Of a DNA stretch of 64,000 bases, positions 11,397-23,938 are shown piece by piece. The notes under the pieces were generated by a model. The model saw only the letters and a list, made by a program, of their open reading frames with translations. It was not told where the DNA came from and made no database searches. Position numbers and translations under genes: made by a program. The stretch is from Beroe forskalii (taxonomy: Eukaryota > Ctenophora > Nuda > Beroida > Beroidae). The stretch covers positions 1-64,000 of the forward strand of contig WFMF01000359.1 of the NCBI GenBank assembly GCA_011033025.1, read 5' to 3'. How positions within the stretch are numbered: position 1 is the first letter of the stretch; every line of letters begins with the position of its first letter.

Positions 11397-13430
11397 TTAG
11401 TGTAGTGTTCCATGCCCGGTTTTTTGCTCGGAATTCCGTGTGCGAAAAACCGAGAAAGCAAAATCCGGATGAAAATCCGCGGTTTTCCGGGTGAAAAACC
11501 GAGTTGATTTTTCCTATTTCGTGAAGTAGGAAAAAGCTCGGAAAACCGACTAAAATCGGAGATTGTAGGAAGTACTTTGGACTGGGCCTGCCTAAAGATT
11601 CAATTAACGCAATCAACGTGTATAGAGTAGGTTATCATCATGTACATAGCAGATACACATCACACACCTTACACAGCGCACAGCTCCTTCACTCTTCAAC
11701 TTTCAAAGAACGAAAAAAACACACACAGAATATAGTAAATTGGTCAATGTGAATTTTGGAATCCTGAAACACAATCTAGGTACCTACTGATCTAAAGTTT
11801 TTCAACCTTAATTGATAGCCATACACTTGTTAGATTCATAACTAGACAACAGTTTCCTTACAAACAAATGGTGAGTTAGATGATTTTTGAGTTAGAAATA
11901 TATGTCTAGGCTATTGGAACTTTAATTCTATCTCTCAACTTCCATGAGTCTCAAATTCTAGATATTTTTTCTAGATAATTTTCCGACATAATTTTCAAAT
12001 TCTATCGGCTAGTACACATCACACATACACCAGATAGTCATCGGCGATTGGTCAATGTGCCAGACTGGTGTCAGTGATACGTAACGTCAATGTGCCAGAC
12101 TGGTGTCAGTGATACGTAACGTCATTGTGCCAGACTGGTGTCAGTGATACGTAACGTCAGTGTGCCAGACTGGTGTCAGTGATACGTAACGTCAATGTGC
12201 CAGACTGGTGTCAGTGATACGTAACGTCATTGTGCCAGACTGGTGTCAGTGATACGTAACGTCAGTGTGCCAGACTGGTGTCAGTGATACGTAACGTCAA
12301 TATGCCAGACTGGTGTCAGTGATACGTAACGTCATTGTGCCAGACTGGTGTCAGTGATACGTAACGTCAGTGTGCCAGACTGGTGTCAGTGATACGTTAC
12401 GTCAATGTGCCAGACTGGTGTCAGTGATACGTAACGTCAATGTGCCAGACTGGTGTCAGTGATACGTAACGTCATTGTGCCAGACTGGTGTCAGTGATAC
12501 GTAACGTCAGTGTGCCAGACTGGTGTCAGTGATACGTTACGTCAATGTGCCAGACTGGTGTCAGTGATACGTAACGTCAATGTGCCAGACTGGTGTCAGT
12601 GATACGTAACGTCATTGTGCCAGACTGGTGTCAGTGATACGTACAGACTGGCGTCATTGATACGTAACGTCAATGTGTCAGACTGGTGTCAGTGATACGT
12701 GACTTCAATGTGCCAGACTGGTGTCAGTGATACGTAACGTCAATGTGCCAGACTGGTGTCAGTGATACGTAACGTCAGTGTGCCAGACTGGTGTCAGTGA
12801 TACGTAACGTCAGTGTGCCAGACTGGTGTCAGTGATACGTAACGTCAATGTGCCAGACTGGTGTCAGTGCTACGTAACGTCAGTGTGCCAGACTGGTGTC
12901 ATTGATACGTAACGTCAATGTGTCAGACTGGTGTTAGTGATAGGTAACAGCCAGAATGGTGTCAGTGATACGTAACGTAAGCGTGCCCGACTGGTGTCAG
13001 TGATTCTAATACACTTAATACTTTAATAAAACGTCGGAATGTGGCCAGAGCTGCGTCGGAATGGTTTAAGTCATCAGTGAAGCGTCAAAATGGTTTCAGA
13101 GAGTCAGAGAGTTAGAGATATGCTATAATTGATTGTGTCAACTCTGTCTTCTTGACAGTCTTTGAATCATGTCCCAAGAAGTGAGATTGTAAATAGGTTG
13201 CTCTGACTTACAGTGTCCTGCACCCAGACTCACCTACACATTACACAAACTACACAGATATTAGTTGTTACACACAGTGCTTACACTCTTGCATGACAAT
13301 AATTCAATTTCAAATTGGCTGATTCGGAATTTCGTTGCATGGAACAACCCAAGCTTTTTCCGGTTTTTCAAAAGGCGGAATTCCGCGCGGATTTTCGAGT
13401 CGGTTTTCCGGGCGTGGAACACTACACTAA
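11397..13430. mobile_element. 2.0-kb TIR element carrying a satellite array
   Basis: Inverted ends TTAGTGTAGTGTTCCA, followed by T or C and GCCCGG, lie at 11397 and (complement) at 13430. They match over about 22 of 23 bp. Further subterminal stretches with CGGTTTTCCG and GGAATTCCG occur in both halves. No target duplication is obvious in the 8-9 bp on either side, and no transposase frame was found. Nearly half the length is a 35-bp satellite (12038-13010). Confidence 0.7.
12038..13010. repeat. 35-bp satellite with higher-order periodicity
   Basis: About 27 copies of a 35-bp unit (TGCCAGACTGGTGTCAGTGA then TACGTAACGTCA). The base after GTCA varies in a regular order: A, T, G, A, T, G, A, T, G, and then A, A, T, G twice, where the first A unit also has TTACG for TAACG. 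Units were therefore amplified as trimers (105 bp) and later as tetramers (140 bp). Copies after about 12640 are more diverged and irregular, as at an array edge. Confidence 0.95.
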
Positions 13431-13675
13431 CGAATTACAAAAAAAAACAATTCATTATCTTGTTCTGAATACAATTATAACATCTCTGATTCATTAATTT
13501 CCACGAATCTATGTGAATCATCGATTTATTCAATGTACAAGGTGTTGATTAGATTTTGGTAACTTAAGACACAAGATATTCACTGATATCCTCAAAATAA
13601 TAATATTTCTGTTGAATATAATATCTACTCGTTCTACGTTGCCGGTGATGTTGTAGTTTCAATGACCACTATTAG

Positions 13676-14265
13676 CACTTCAAGGTAAATTGAGCGATCC
13701 GTCGAGGCCAGTATCACGCCAGTATCGCGCCAGTATCAGGCCAGTACCACGCCAGTATCACGCCAGTATCGCGCCAGTATCAGGCCACACGCCGTTATCG
13801 CCGTATCGCCAGTATCACGCCAGTATCGCGCCAGCATCACGCCAGTACGCCAGCACGCCAGTCTCGCCAGTATCACGCCAGTAGCACGCCAGTATCACGC
13901 CAGTATCACGCCAGCCGCCCAGCAGCACGCCAGTATCAGATCATATACTGGCGTGTTACTGGCGTCCTGGCTTTAAGTTAGTTTCGACTGGCGCGATACT
14001 GGCGTGATACTGGCGTGCTACTGGCGCGGTACTGGCGTGATACTGGCGCGATACTGGCGTGCTACTTGCGTGCTACTGGCGCGCTACTGGCGTGCTATTG
14101 GCGCACTACTGGCGTGATACTGGCGCGATACTGGCGTGATACTGGCGCGATAACGGCGTGAGGTAGGCCTGATACTGGCGTGATACTGGCGTGGTACTGG
14201 CCTGATACTGGCGCGATACTGGCGTGATACTGGCCTCGACGGATCGCTCAATTTACCCACTTCAA
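13676..14265. mobile_element. Foldback element built of inverted minisatellite arrays
   Basis: The element spans 13684-14257 (574 bp). Both ends read GGTAAATTGAGCGATCC and continue GTCGAGG inwards, as perfect inverted repeats of about 37 bp. The two arms are arrays of about 12 bp (CCAGTATCACG, CCAGTATCGCG) in opposite orientation, meeting near 13930-13985. A perfect 8-bp direct repeat CACTTCAA flanks it (13676-13683; 14258-14265), which indicates transposition of the hAT type. It has no coding capacity. Confidence 0.9.
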
Positions 14266-17200
14266 TTATTAGTAGTGCCATTCATTCTTCACTTTTTCAT
14301 TATTAGCAAATGATTCTTATAAATGTAGCATGATCTTCCTCCTACTTTTCACTAACATAAACGACATGGAATGATCAGGGTACTTTTGTACTTTGATTAG
14401 TAGATAAAAGTATTTCAATGGCGTCTGACTACATTGAGCTTCCGCGGTATACCTTATCTTGCATGAAACTAAGGCTCAACTACCTGATAACGGTTCTCGA
14501 GACGAATTTGACCCAAATCAAGTGATCATAAATTTTTTAAGACATCTTTTCATTTTTTCAATTTTGCAAATTAACAGAATGTCAGAGAAACGAATACATT
14601 AAAATTTTTTCTAAACTTATGTAATATTGTCACCCGTCCTCCTATTCATGCGCCTGAACCGTTTTCAGAATTTCCAAATGTCCTGATAATTGTAAACATC
14701 TGATAAGTAAACATCTCTCTCGTTTATATCTGCTACCCCATGAAGCTCACTCTGGTCCCCAAGTGTTGTATAATAACCTCAATGTTTGTATATTACGTTC
14801 AAGCAGTCCAATTAATGGGTTGGTTTGCTGCAGCAGGTCGAATTTTCTGGTCACTAGTGAAAAGCATACCAATAGTTGCAAAATGAAAATGGACCTCGAA
14901 TGCTCCCTCAAAGCATCGCCACAACATCATGAACTAGAGAAAATTATCGAATTCTATTGTGGTGCCCTCTAATGATGTAAGCCCCACGACAGTTTCAATC
15001 TTTTGTCTTATGTTATGTAACGGTAAATAACGCTGCATGAATGCTACAATTTGACCAAAAAAGTCTATTCATCAAACTTATATGTTGTAATGTAATGTTC
15101 GAATTTTAGTATGATATATAGTCTTTTTGACTAAGTTAGAATCGATTTTATAATATGGGCTGTGGCAACCTCGAAAAGGCTTGTTGCAGTGAACTTAAAA
15201 GCTCGATAATGTATCGCCATTGATTGAGTTGGTAATGCTTTCATTGTTCACCGTATTCATCATTTGAGTCGGCTTCAAGAATGTGGATGAAATCAAAATC
15301 TTTCTGAGTCGAGAAATTGACTTTTTCATAAGAAAAATAATTGAGGCTTCCAGACGATAAATTGAAAATTTACCTTCAAAATTATAATAAAGTAATGAAA
15401 AATGATAAAGCCATTGGAAGTTTGTATATCAGAATTCTAATCTTTCAAAAACTTTTTGGAAGAAAATCCGCTGTAAAATGCGAGAGAAAACTTTGGTATC
15501 AGATATAGTGGTTTATACATCGATTCAAAAATTGCCCCCACGATTTTGAATCAAAATTTTGGTGAAAAATGCTCCGGGCAGTATTTTCTCCATTATAAAA
15601 TCGTCACCCCCAATCTTTTCGAAACGCATTAATACTTTTGGAGTACTCATGTTGTGATCAGTGGACTACTTGTGTCGATGTTGTGCGAAAATTTTGTGGA
15701 AAGTCGGTTATATCCATTAGCACGATATTTACGTAATTGTATGATAGGAAACCAACTTTGTTGTCTGAAATAGACAAGTAAGTCATTTCCTCTGAATCAA
15801 TCCACCATTTGATTTTATTATTGACATCTTTTTTACTATCAAGTCAAGTTAAGTGGGAAATGAATCATTGTTCATTTATTTGTTTTGTTATTTCTAAACT
15901 CAAGTTCTGAACATTACACAGATTTTTGACCTAGCTTCCACAAAATTGCATTGGTTATTTTTCATTTTCAGAGCCGTAACATTCACCATGATCATACAAA
16001 CCCTTACCCTAACCCTCAAAATCAAACCTAACCATGTTACCCTCATTCGACCCTAAAAAGTGCTAGCTGCACTTAAGCATTTTTCTAACAGTGACGTGAT
16101 TGTCACATTTAATTAAAGCTAAGCTCATGTTCTATATTCCTGGGGAGTGCCATGGAACGTGTTTATCGTCTCTATATTATCTATTATTATAATACCTTCA
16201 AGCACGTTATTTCCGATAACCCTCATGGTGCTTCATGATTGATAACCTTCATGTGCGTGGAGAGTATATTGTCAGCATACGGTGATAATCCGTTCTCATG
16301 AGAGAATTATATCCCATAATACCTTCTAGACATTTCAAACACTGTATCCCGCTAATTATCGAGCGAGCACCATGTTTCATAACAACTTCGCGACATTTCC
16401 CAGACTGTATCTAACTTGCCCGGGCATGTTATGTGTCGCGCACGAACAATAGGCGCTTGGATCGTTACTGCAGGTACCAATGTGAGGGCATATTGTTTGT
16501 GCGCGACTTCTTAGTCGGCACCCTCGACAGAGCCTTTCAATATTTCAAATGTTTTTGTGATGCAATTATCATACGTTGTAGTGTTGTTTTAAGGACGTTT
16601 CAGGTCAAGAAAATGTTCCCATTCATAGTTTTCAAAGATGTGTCATTCTTTGAGTTGGCATATCAGTGTTCAGTGCTTTTTTAAATTACACAATCCACTC
16701 ATTTCTCAAAAGATGCATGCGTTATTTCAACCAATTTCAATTTCTCGTTTTGTGGATTTTAGTTGTGGCTCACGAAAATGTTCGGAGTTTGCTAGTTCCT
16801 GAATCAGAATTCACAGTGTCTTCAATAGTTAAATCATGGTTTGATTGCGACTCATGCCTATACACTAAGTTTGGAATTGAATTGAATTTTGCAGCCTTGG
16901 TTCTGACCAATATCTGAATATGTTTTCACAAATCACAAGTAGAAAGTTCGAGTAGAGCACCGTTGCCCCAGTTTATTAGACATTTTGCCAACCTTTTTAA
17001 CTTTTTCTACCTACTTTACGATCTGATGCTTCTGACCTATGATTTATGTAGATACATATCAGCCCTCGGACCTGTCACAGCTTCATAGATCATCAATATC
17101 CTGTTCCTGATTTAAGAATTTCAGTCTATTTCAGTGTTCAATCTGTTGTTTCTTTGATAGTTGTGCTGTTATTTCTGACATTTTGCTGCAATAACTTTCT

Positions 17201-17389
17201 GTTGGTTGAAAAAATTCGAAGATTTATACTCAAACTTTCAACATTTACTTTCTAGAAGAGGCAAATCCCTCAAAAAGCTCCCGAGAGTGAGTATTGGACA
17301 TACATTTCACAGTCAAATAATTGGCCCCGACTATTTAACTGCTTTTCACATGAAAAATCGCAGAAAATTCATCCTTCAGGTATTATAAC
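14266..17389. other. AT-rich stretch, no gene seen
   Basis: No exon, repeat or RNA gene could be recognised. The longest frames (14763-14972, 16433-16684, 16666-16917) show no motif. Confidence 0.4.
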
Positions 17390-17483
17390 AGATAATACCT
17401 TGGTACTTTGAGACGCCGCGCAAACGCTCTCATTTCGTTCGAGCGTTATCACGCGCGGCGCTCAAAGTACCAAGGTATTATCT
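17390..17483. mobile_element. 94-bp near-perfect hairpin (foldback MITE)
   Basis: The 23-bp ends (AGATAATACCTTGGTACTTT then GAG) are perfectly inverted at 17390-17412 and 17461-17483. The pairing continues inwards through CGCCGCG/CGCGGCG and AACGCTC/GAGCGTT. A tiny loop (about TCATTTCGTTC) is left. No convincing target duplication was seen. Confidence 0.75.
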
Positions 17484-17499
17484 TTAATATAAAGGAAAG

Positions 17500-18386
17500 A
17501 GGCACTTCTACGTTTGTTCTTGAATAACTGACACAAATGAAGCTAAAAAGCCGCAATTTTTTGCAAGGCGGTAGAAAATGGATAAACTTAAAAGATAGCA
17601 TGGCCAAAAATAGGATTTAGGCTTTAGATTTTTCGTAAATAACTTCGAAAGTCCGAAAAATTCACCCTAAAACAAGATCGCGTTCTAGGTTAAATTCACC
17701 AGTTGCGCGCGTCGCTATGGTGATTGGTGATTGCGCGCGCTAAACTGCACGTGCATTTTAACGAAGCATCTGCCATTTCGTTACTGTGTACTTTGAAAAC
17801 GTTTCAACTGTTTAAAGTCATAATTTACGTTCTCAATGGAATTTTCGAGTTTGGTAAAAATTTACGACAGAAGCATATCAACTCTAATCGCTATTGTAGG
17901 AGAAAAGGTAAGAGTTGAACAATTTGTTCCATTGTGAAAATCAGCGATAATTCTTTCATATCAAGATATTTGAAGTTTCGATGGTTGGCTATGAGGATTC
18001 GACAGGAGTAATTCATATTTACCCAAGTGAGAAGTGAGTTCTAAACAGATGAAAATGCGGACAATTTTGATTTCAGTGAGCTTGGATTCAAATTTGTTGC
18101 CCATCTTTTCTCCAAATCTTAACTTTGGATTAGAAAACGGTCATTGTTCTTGAGTTCTTCTTATTTACTGTTATATGTCCTCGACGTTTATTTACGATCG
18201 CAAAATCTGCAATATTTTTTATTTATATTCAAATCCTATGTTAATATTTCGTAATTTCGTTACGTTGCACCCCTACCCCCAGTAACAAAAATTGCATCAA
18301 TGACTTCGTTCAATTTATTGTACGTCCAACTGACTATATGTCCATTGTCCAATTTAACAGAAAACCCAACGGGTTTTCTCGTCATG
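17500..18386 (+). mobile_element. Helitron-like element, copy A1 (diverged)
   Basis: Shares a long body with the next copy: a GCGCGCG...GCTATGG motif, GCACGTGCATTTTAAC, and a late block GTTACGTTGCACCCC. It ends near a hairpin (AAAACCCAACGGGTTTT, about 18361-18377), matching the position of the terminal hairpin in copy A2. The terminal bases after the hairpin no longer fit CTRR. The 5' border is approximate. There is no rolling-circle helicase, so it is non-autonomous. Confidence 0.55.
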
Positions 18387-18439
18387 TTATAATCGAGAGA
18401 GGTAGTTATAAGTAGGAGCTTTCGCTCTCCCAGAAAATC

Positions 18440-19479
18440 TGACACACTAGGAGTTGAAAACCCGCGATTTTTTGCAGGATGGTAGAAAAAAGGTGTCTCC
18501 GTATTGCTACATTCTTCTTTTTTGCGTAAAGGCTTTAGATTTTTTGTAGTTATCGCTCAAAGTGGGAAAAAGGGTCGCTAAAAACTAGATCGAGTTATAG
18601 ATTTGATTCAACTGTTGCGCGCGTTGCTATGGCTACATGGGCTAGCGCGCGCAAAACTGCACGTGCATTTTAACCAGGAATCTGCCATTTCGCTATTGTG
18701 TATTTTGGAAACGTTTCAGCCGTTGAAATTGATAGTTTACGTTCTTAATGGAATTTTCGAGTACGGAAAATTCGAGTATGGCTTAAGACTATCAACTCTT
18801 AGCAGCATTATCGAAGAAAAGGTAAGAGTTGAGCATTTTGTTCCACAGTGAAAATCAGCGATAATTCATTCATGTGAAGATATTCATTGTAGTTTCGATG
18901 GTTTACTGCGATAATTCGACGGAATGAAGAATTCGTATTTACTGGAGCTAGAAGTGGGTTATGAACAGGCAGAAATGCGAACACTTTTGATTTCAATGAG
19001 CTTGGATTCAAATTCTCCTAATCTGAACTTTAGATTAAAAACATTGTTCTTGAGTTCTTCTTAATAACCAAATGTTTGCTCGAGGCTAATATGCAACCGT
19101 AATTTTTTTCAAATTTGCTTTCAAAGCCTACGTGAATATTTCGCAATTTCGTTACGTTGCACCCCCACCCCCATTAACAAAAAATTGCATCAATGACTTA
19201 CTTACAAATAAATGTTAGATATCACATTTTACACTTCCAAACTTTTAAAAAACGCAATTTTACCAACATTTGTTTTTGTTTTTTGTCATTAATTTCTACA
19301 ATTCAACATTTGTAAAATCTGTATTGTGATCCATGAAATTTTAAAATACTGCGTATGTCCATATTTGAAGAAACCAGTGTCTTGGCTAGGGCAATTATAT
19401 GTTACCATTGGGGTACTCTGTAGCCAGCATTGGATTGGTCGGGTGTCCTGTGACCTAGAAGGCCCAACGGGCCTTCTAG
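18440..19479 (+). mobile_element. Helitron-like element, copy A2
   Basis: About 910 bp to the right of copy A1 and in the same orientation. It ends with a GC-rich palindrome (AAGGCCCAACGGGCCTT) and then CTAG followed by T (CTAG at 19476-19479). Helitrons end in a hairpin plus CTRR and insert next to a T, so this terminus fits. The body aligns with copy A1 up to about 19200. The remaining 280 bp are specific to this copy. The 5' border is approximate. Confidence 0.65.
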
Positions 19480-22400
19480 TATTTCTATATGAGGCCGAAG
19501 GCCAAAATGTCGCTTATTAAATAACTTTTCAATGATTCATGGCTCATGAGCCACAATATGCCGTCTACCCAGCCAAAGCCACACGATTTAATCCAGATTA
19601 TGCCGACGAGTGAATAATTTGGATACGGTAGATATTACAGTTTAAAAATCTGAAGGCTAATTATTCAATTGTCTCTTTGATTGATACTGAATAGATTTGG
19701 AACAAACAAAGATGCTAAATAAAAAGTATCATTTGACGCACAAAGTTTTAAATTGTGTTATTATCTTATTATTACTCGGGGAGTCCAGGGAGCGTTGCCC
19801 GATAGCCTAATAAACACCGCGTAAGAGAAATAGGCGGTTCTACGTCATCAACTCACTACATTGAGCTCTGATAATGACGTCATCCTACCCGCCTATTAGT
19901 ATCGCTTCAAAGACGGGGCTGAAAGCAAGGTGTTTATTATGTGTCGATTGCATTTACCGTTCAAAATTGGATACTACAGGAAAACACCCAATTTTGCTAG
20001 ATTGCAATAGGGACTTTAATGGTGGGAGTGGCTTTATTTCGCTAAAAATCATAACCTCTGCTTGTTTCTGGTTTATCGCACCTTCCTCAAATAGTACTGA
20101 TTTTATTACACTATTTTTCAACATCTCTTATTTCTGATCGTTTGCATTTTTTCTAATGGAATTGCTACCAGTTGATGCCCATGTAGCTTCATTTATTTAG
20201 TCAATATACCTAGGGTACTTAATTTTGGGGTAAATATTAAGAGGTTAGCTCCATGAAATTACAGTGACCAGAATTTAAATGCATAACCATTGAGAATTTC
20301 CATTCATGATGGCAATGATGCATAATAGCGCACAGCCGCAGCTATATTGTGAACCATATATCACCATATTATAACATTGTGCTCGCTCATTGTTCATATT
20401 TACATATTGAAACGATGAGCGTCGGCATTATAATATTTCGCTCGCTACTTTCAAAATTATATATTTTTCTCCACAGTTGACAGTGCTTGAAAGGTAAGTG
20501 AGCACCCCTGACCCCTCAAAAAAGTGGTGCGTGACATATTTTTATAACTACCTCAATATTTTACAAATCACAGAACAGTTATGTGCTGTGACACCTGATT
20601 ATATCTCTGTGTTAAAAAATACCGTAAGAGTCCATGCTTTTGTAAACTGTAAACATTTTTGGATCAATGATCATTCCAGAACATTGTGCTAATAGTTTGA
20701 AATTTAGCTGAAATGATAATTTCAGTTGTTTTTGACCTAAAAAGTAGAAAATTAAAAAGATAGATAATGCTCCGGGCATGAATTCTGTAATAATAGATGG
20801 TCTTTATGATATCCAAAAAAAAATCATCAGAACATTCTCAATAAATGATAGTACTTCCATATTACAGGATACCTATTCTCTAAATGTAAAGCAATTCGGC
20901 AACTCCTTCATTTATAATAATAATTTATTACTTTCTAGCTTTGTTTAATAAAATTGATCTATTTTGGTACTGATTCACACCTTTCCTCTTTGCGTCAAAC
21001 ATCAAGGCAGTCAAGACTCAAGCTAAATTATTGCTACGCGTGAATTCAGAATGCGTTTAACATTGTGAAAATGATAGAACGTTGAGAAAGGTGGATTCAA
21101 TTTCCCATTGGATCGTTCTATGTAACATTCTAACATTCTCTCGACTCTTAAACTTTTAATTTTGATTTTTCTCGCCTTTTCTGTCATATTGAGCTCTTTT
21201 TTATTTATTGAAAACTTGTGCCTCTTCTTGAGAACTATGCTGTTGAAATACATTGAATTAAAGTCCTGTTTTATATCAGAGTTTTTCTCATCGAACCTCC
21301 ATTATAATATGTTCGCAGGGTTCGTTCCGATGGCAAATATCAGGACATTGCCCGTAATAACATATTCTGTAGATCATTACGGCTTTGTCTTGACTTGACT
21401 CTAAGCGACCCTATTAATCAAAATGGTAGTTACTAGTTCTACCTCGCTCCATATGACAATGGAGGACACCGCACATATAAACGGTATATTTGATCTTGTG
21501 GTAACGAGTTAAAGCTTACGATGATGCCCCAAGTATAATCCAATATTCTAAGCAATCTCGAATATTGAAATGCCAGAAGATGTTTGTAACAATGTGGCGT
21601 TGCTTTTGGCTATATGTGGACATGTGGGGGCGATCGTGTTAAAATTCGTCAACGGGGTGGGCGATGAGTTATTTTGTGAGGTCAATCAATGGAATCTGGG
21701 TATATTGGGGGGGGGGGGCAAAATTGTATCGATTTCTTCTAATGGTTTTATTTCTGAGTCTTATTTTTCATGCCCTTCACAAATGGTAACCTTTTTTGTT
21801 TCTGTTGCTTCTCTTACCTGTTTTTTTCAGATCTTGTACTTTCTATCCATTTTATTTTGAATTGTCAAACTATTTATTTTGAAATTGGGCTTTTCTAAGA
21901 TATGATATAAGAAATGTTAGCGCATTCCCAGCCATGCTCTAAGTCGAAATAATAGCAAAAATGGGCGCTGATGTTAAATAGTGCACACCACACCCTACTC
22001 CCAGTGTTTTCACATCATCTCTGATGGCACACATTAAGTACCATAAATGGCAAGGAGTCTGGGTATTACAAGGAAAATGTCACCCACCTATAGAAGCCCC
22101 CATAGTCCCCATCCACCGCAGTGCAACATCTGTCTATCAGCAGTTCTGATATCCCCACAACCACACTATCTGTTGTAGTGTTGTCACAACCTTCTCTGCA
22201 CCACACTCGGTCTTGCCCACTGTTGTTAACGTCCGCTTTTGAGAAGGGTGCTGGAAGGTCGCTTGTAGAACATTTCCAATATTGTTGGAAGTATTTTATA
22301 GTATCAAATAACCTCTTTGAGCTGTCAGGAAACTTGACGTCACTCACTCACTCAACTGCCTAGATGGTAATTACTACAACTTCCAATGCCTCTCCATTTC

Positions 22401-23878
22401 CCGACACTTATAGGGTGGAACAATCAATGTATTCTAAACAAGAAGTGGGCTGGAATGTTACCATACAAGTGCAGCTGCATAATGTAGTCGGCGTATTAGT
22501 TTACCCACAGGTCCATTTGAAATGGGCCAACCAGCGCGCGAGTAGACTGCAAACTCGTTCACTGATTGGTCTAGTGACGACTTCGCGATCCTATGGGAAA
22601 CCTCATATGTAACCGACTATAATCTTACTTTTCATGGCCTGCGTTTAACAGTTTAACTCCAATTTGTTTTTGTAATTGCGTGCGCTGTCGATATGACACG
22701 ATATGAGCCTATCATTCAAATCATGTCATATAGAGTACAGTTTACTCTATAAACAATAAGAGAAGCCACATTTAAGTACTTACATGTTTGTTTATGAATT
22801 TTGTTACGGTAGGACAGTAACTTTTTAATTTGCTAATTCGCTTGGAAATTTTCTGTCCTATAAACTGTCATCATCGATACTATAGTACTATCGTTATGCT
22901 GCATCGTAAAATTCATCAACGAAAAATGACGAACATTTGATACTGCTTTCTTCGAATTCCTTGAATATTTAATGCTGAAATATTGTTCTGCCGGGAAGTC
23001 TTGGTGTCTGGGATTGATAAGACTTATGCATCCCCCATACTCACTTCTTACGTGGCTGCAGTCTATGTTGAATATGAGGTGTCTCGCCGATCACTGGCTT
23101 TCTCTTGAAGGCCGATATGATCGTGACTATTTTCATTGCCGGGCAAAAGTGTCCGAGCATTGGTCACTCTCAGTCTCATTCAGTCACTCTCAGTCTCACG
23201 CAGTCTCAGGCGATATAGCGTACACATTCCTTGAGCATTTCATGCCCCTTCAATACGTCCTTGTGCTTTGTGCTACTCCCAGTAACGTAGTAGCTTAGGT
23301 GGTAATGGAAAATGGTTGACTCATCAATAATCATGTGACATATTTGATAGATTTATTAGTACTCTTTGAGAACACGTGACAAGTTTGTTCTCTGAACTTA
23401 CCTACGGGACGTAATTTGGTCAGATGATATTATGTGGACGGTCAATGTAAATTCATGAAATTAATTCATGAAATTAAATTTATTTCATCAGATTTTCGTT
23501 TTATAAAATGCTATAGAAATTAATGTAGCTTCTGAATGGCATGAAATTTGAATGTAGAAAGCTCCCAGAAACTTTCCATGGAAACGACCGGTTAACCGAA
23601 GCATAACCGAAAAAACGTTTTATCGACCCTTTTTGGCCAACTGAAACCGTTACCGTACATTTTGATATCACAATTGAATGACTGATTAAGGAAATGGTCG
23701 GGTAACCGAAAACTGATTAACTGGAACATTTTAAAAATCCGTTGAGAAATTATAACCGGTCTTTTGATTAAGTAAAAGTTTCGCCTGCGATCACATTATC
23801 ACATATTAATACTTAGCTTCCTCATGATGCTCATTGCGCAATTAAAGTATTGTAGAAGTATAGAATTAGAAGCTCTTC
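19480..23878. other. Repeat-containing stretch, no gene seen
   Basis: Contains the hairpin repeat at 19831-19896 and a CACAG repeat copy at 20569-20613. A reverse-strand open frame at 22066-22347 (93 codons from an ATG) looks mildly protein-like with six cysteines, but it has no recognisable domain or splice partners. About 23585-23763 begins GACCGGTTAA and ends AACCGGTC, possibly a small inverted-repeat element. Confidence 0.4.
19831..19896. repeat. Hairpin repeat with ACGTCAT/ATGACGT arms, copy 1
   Basis: TAGGCGG ... ACGTCATCA ... GATAATGACGTCAT ... CCGCCTA, so both the outer and the inner parts are self-complementary. Related copies occur at 46204-46256, 53050-53088 (-), 56705-56756 and 59241-59302. 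The shared core is GTCATCAATTCACCA-like, followed after 10-20 bp by GATAATGACGTCA. Confidence 0.6.
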
Positions 23879-23938
23879 CAAAATGTCTGAGCGGAGCCTA
23901 TATTAAATTATTTAATATAGGCTTTGCTCAGACATTTG
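23879..23938. repeat. 60-bp near-perfect palindrome
   Basis: Arms of about 28 bp (AATGTCTGAGCgGAGCCTAT on the left, ATAGGCTtTGCTCAGACATT on the right) have a single mismatch and a one-base centre. Transcribed, it would fold into a hairpin without a loop of the size used by pre-miRNAs, so a foldback MITE or a cruciform is more likely. Confidence 0.7.

Noticed and set aside
12038-13010. CRISPR array
   Set aside because: The repeats are contiguous 35-bp units without unique spacers, and the sequence is eukaryotic.
17724-18851. Similar peptides encoded by the two Helitron-like copies (ARAKLHVHFN...)
   Set aside because: Both frames open only with TTG, and differences between the copies fall about equally on all codon positions, so the similarity is that of the DNA repeat.
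22066-22347. 93-codon reverse-strand frame with six cysteines
   Set aside because: No signal peptide, known domain or splice partner was found; listed only as a possibility in the regional entry.
23585-23763. Possible MITE with GACCGGTTAA and AACCGGTC ends
   Set aside because: Only about 8 bp pair and no target duplication is visible, so it is mentioned but not called.
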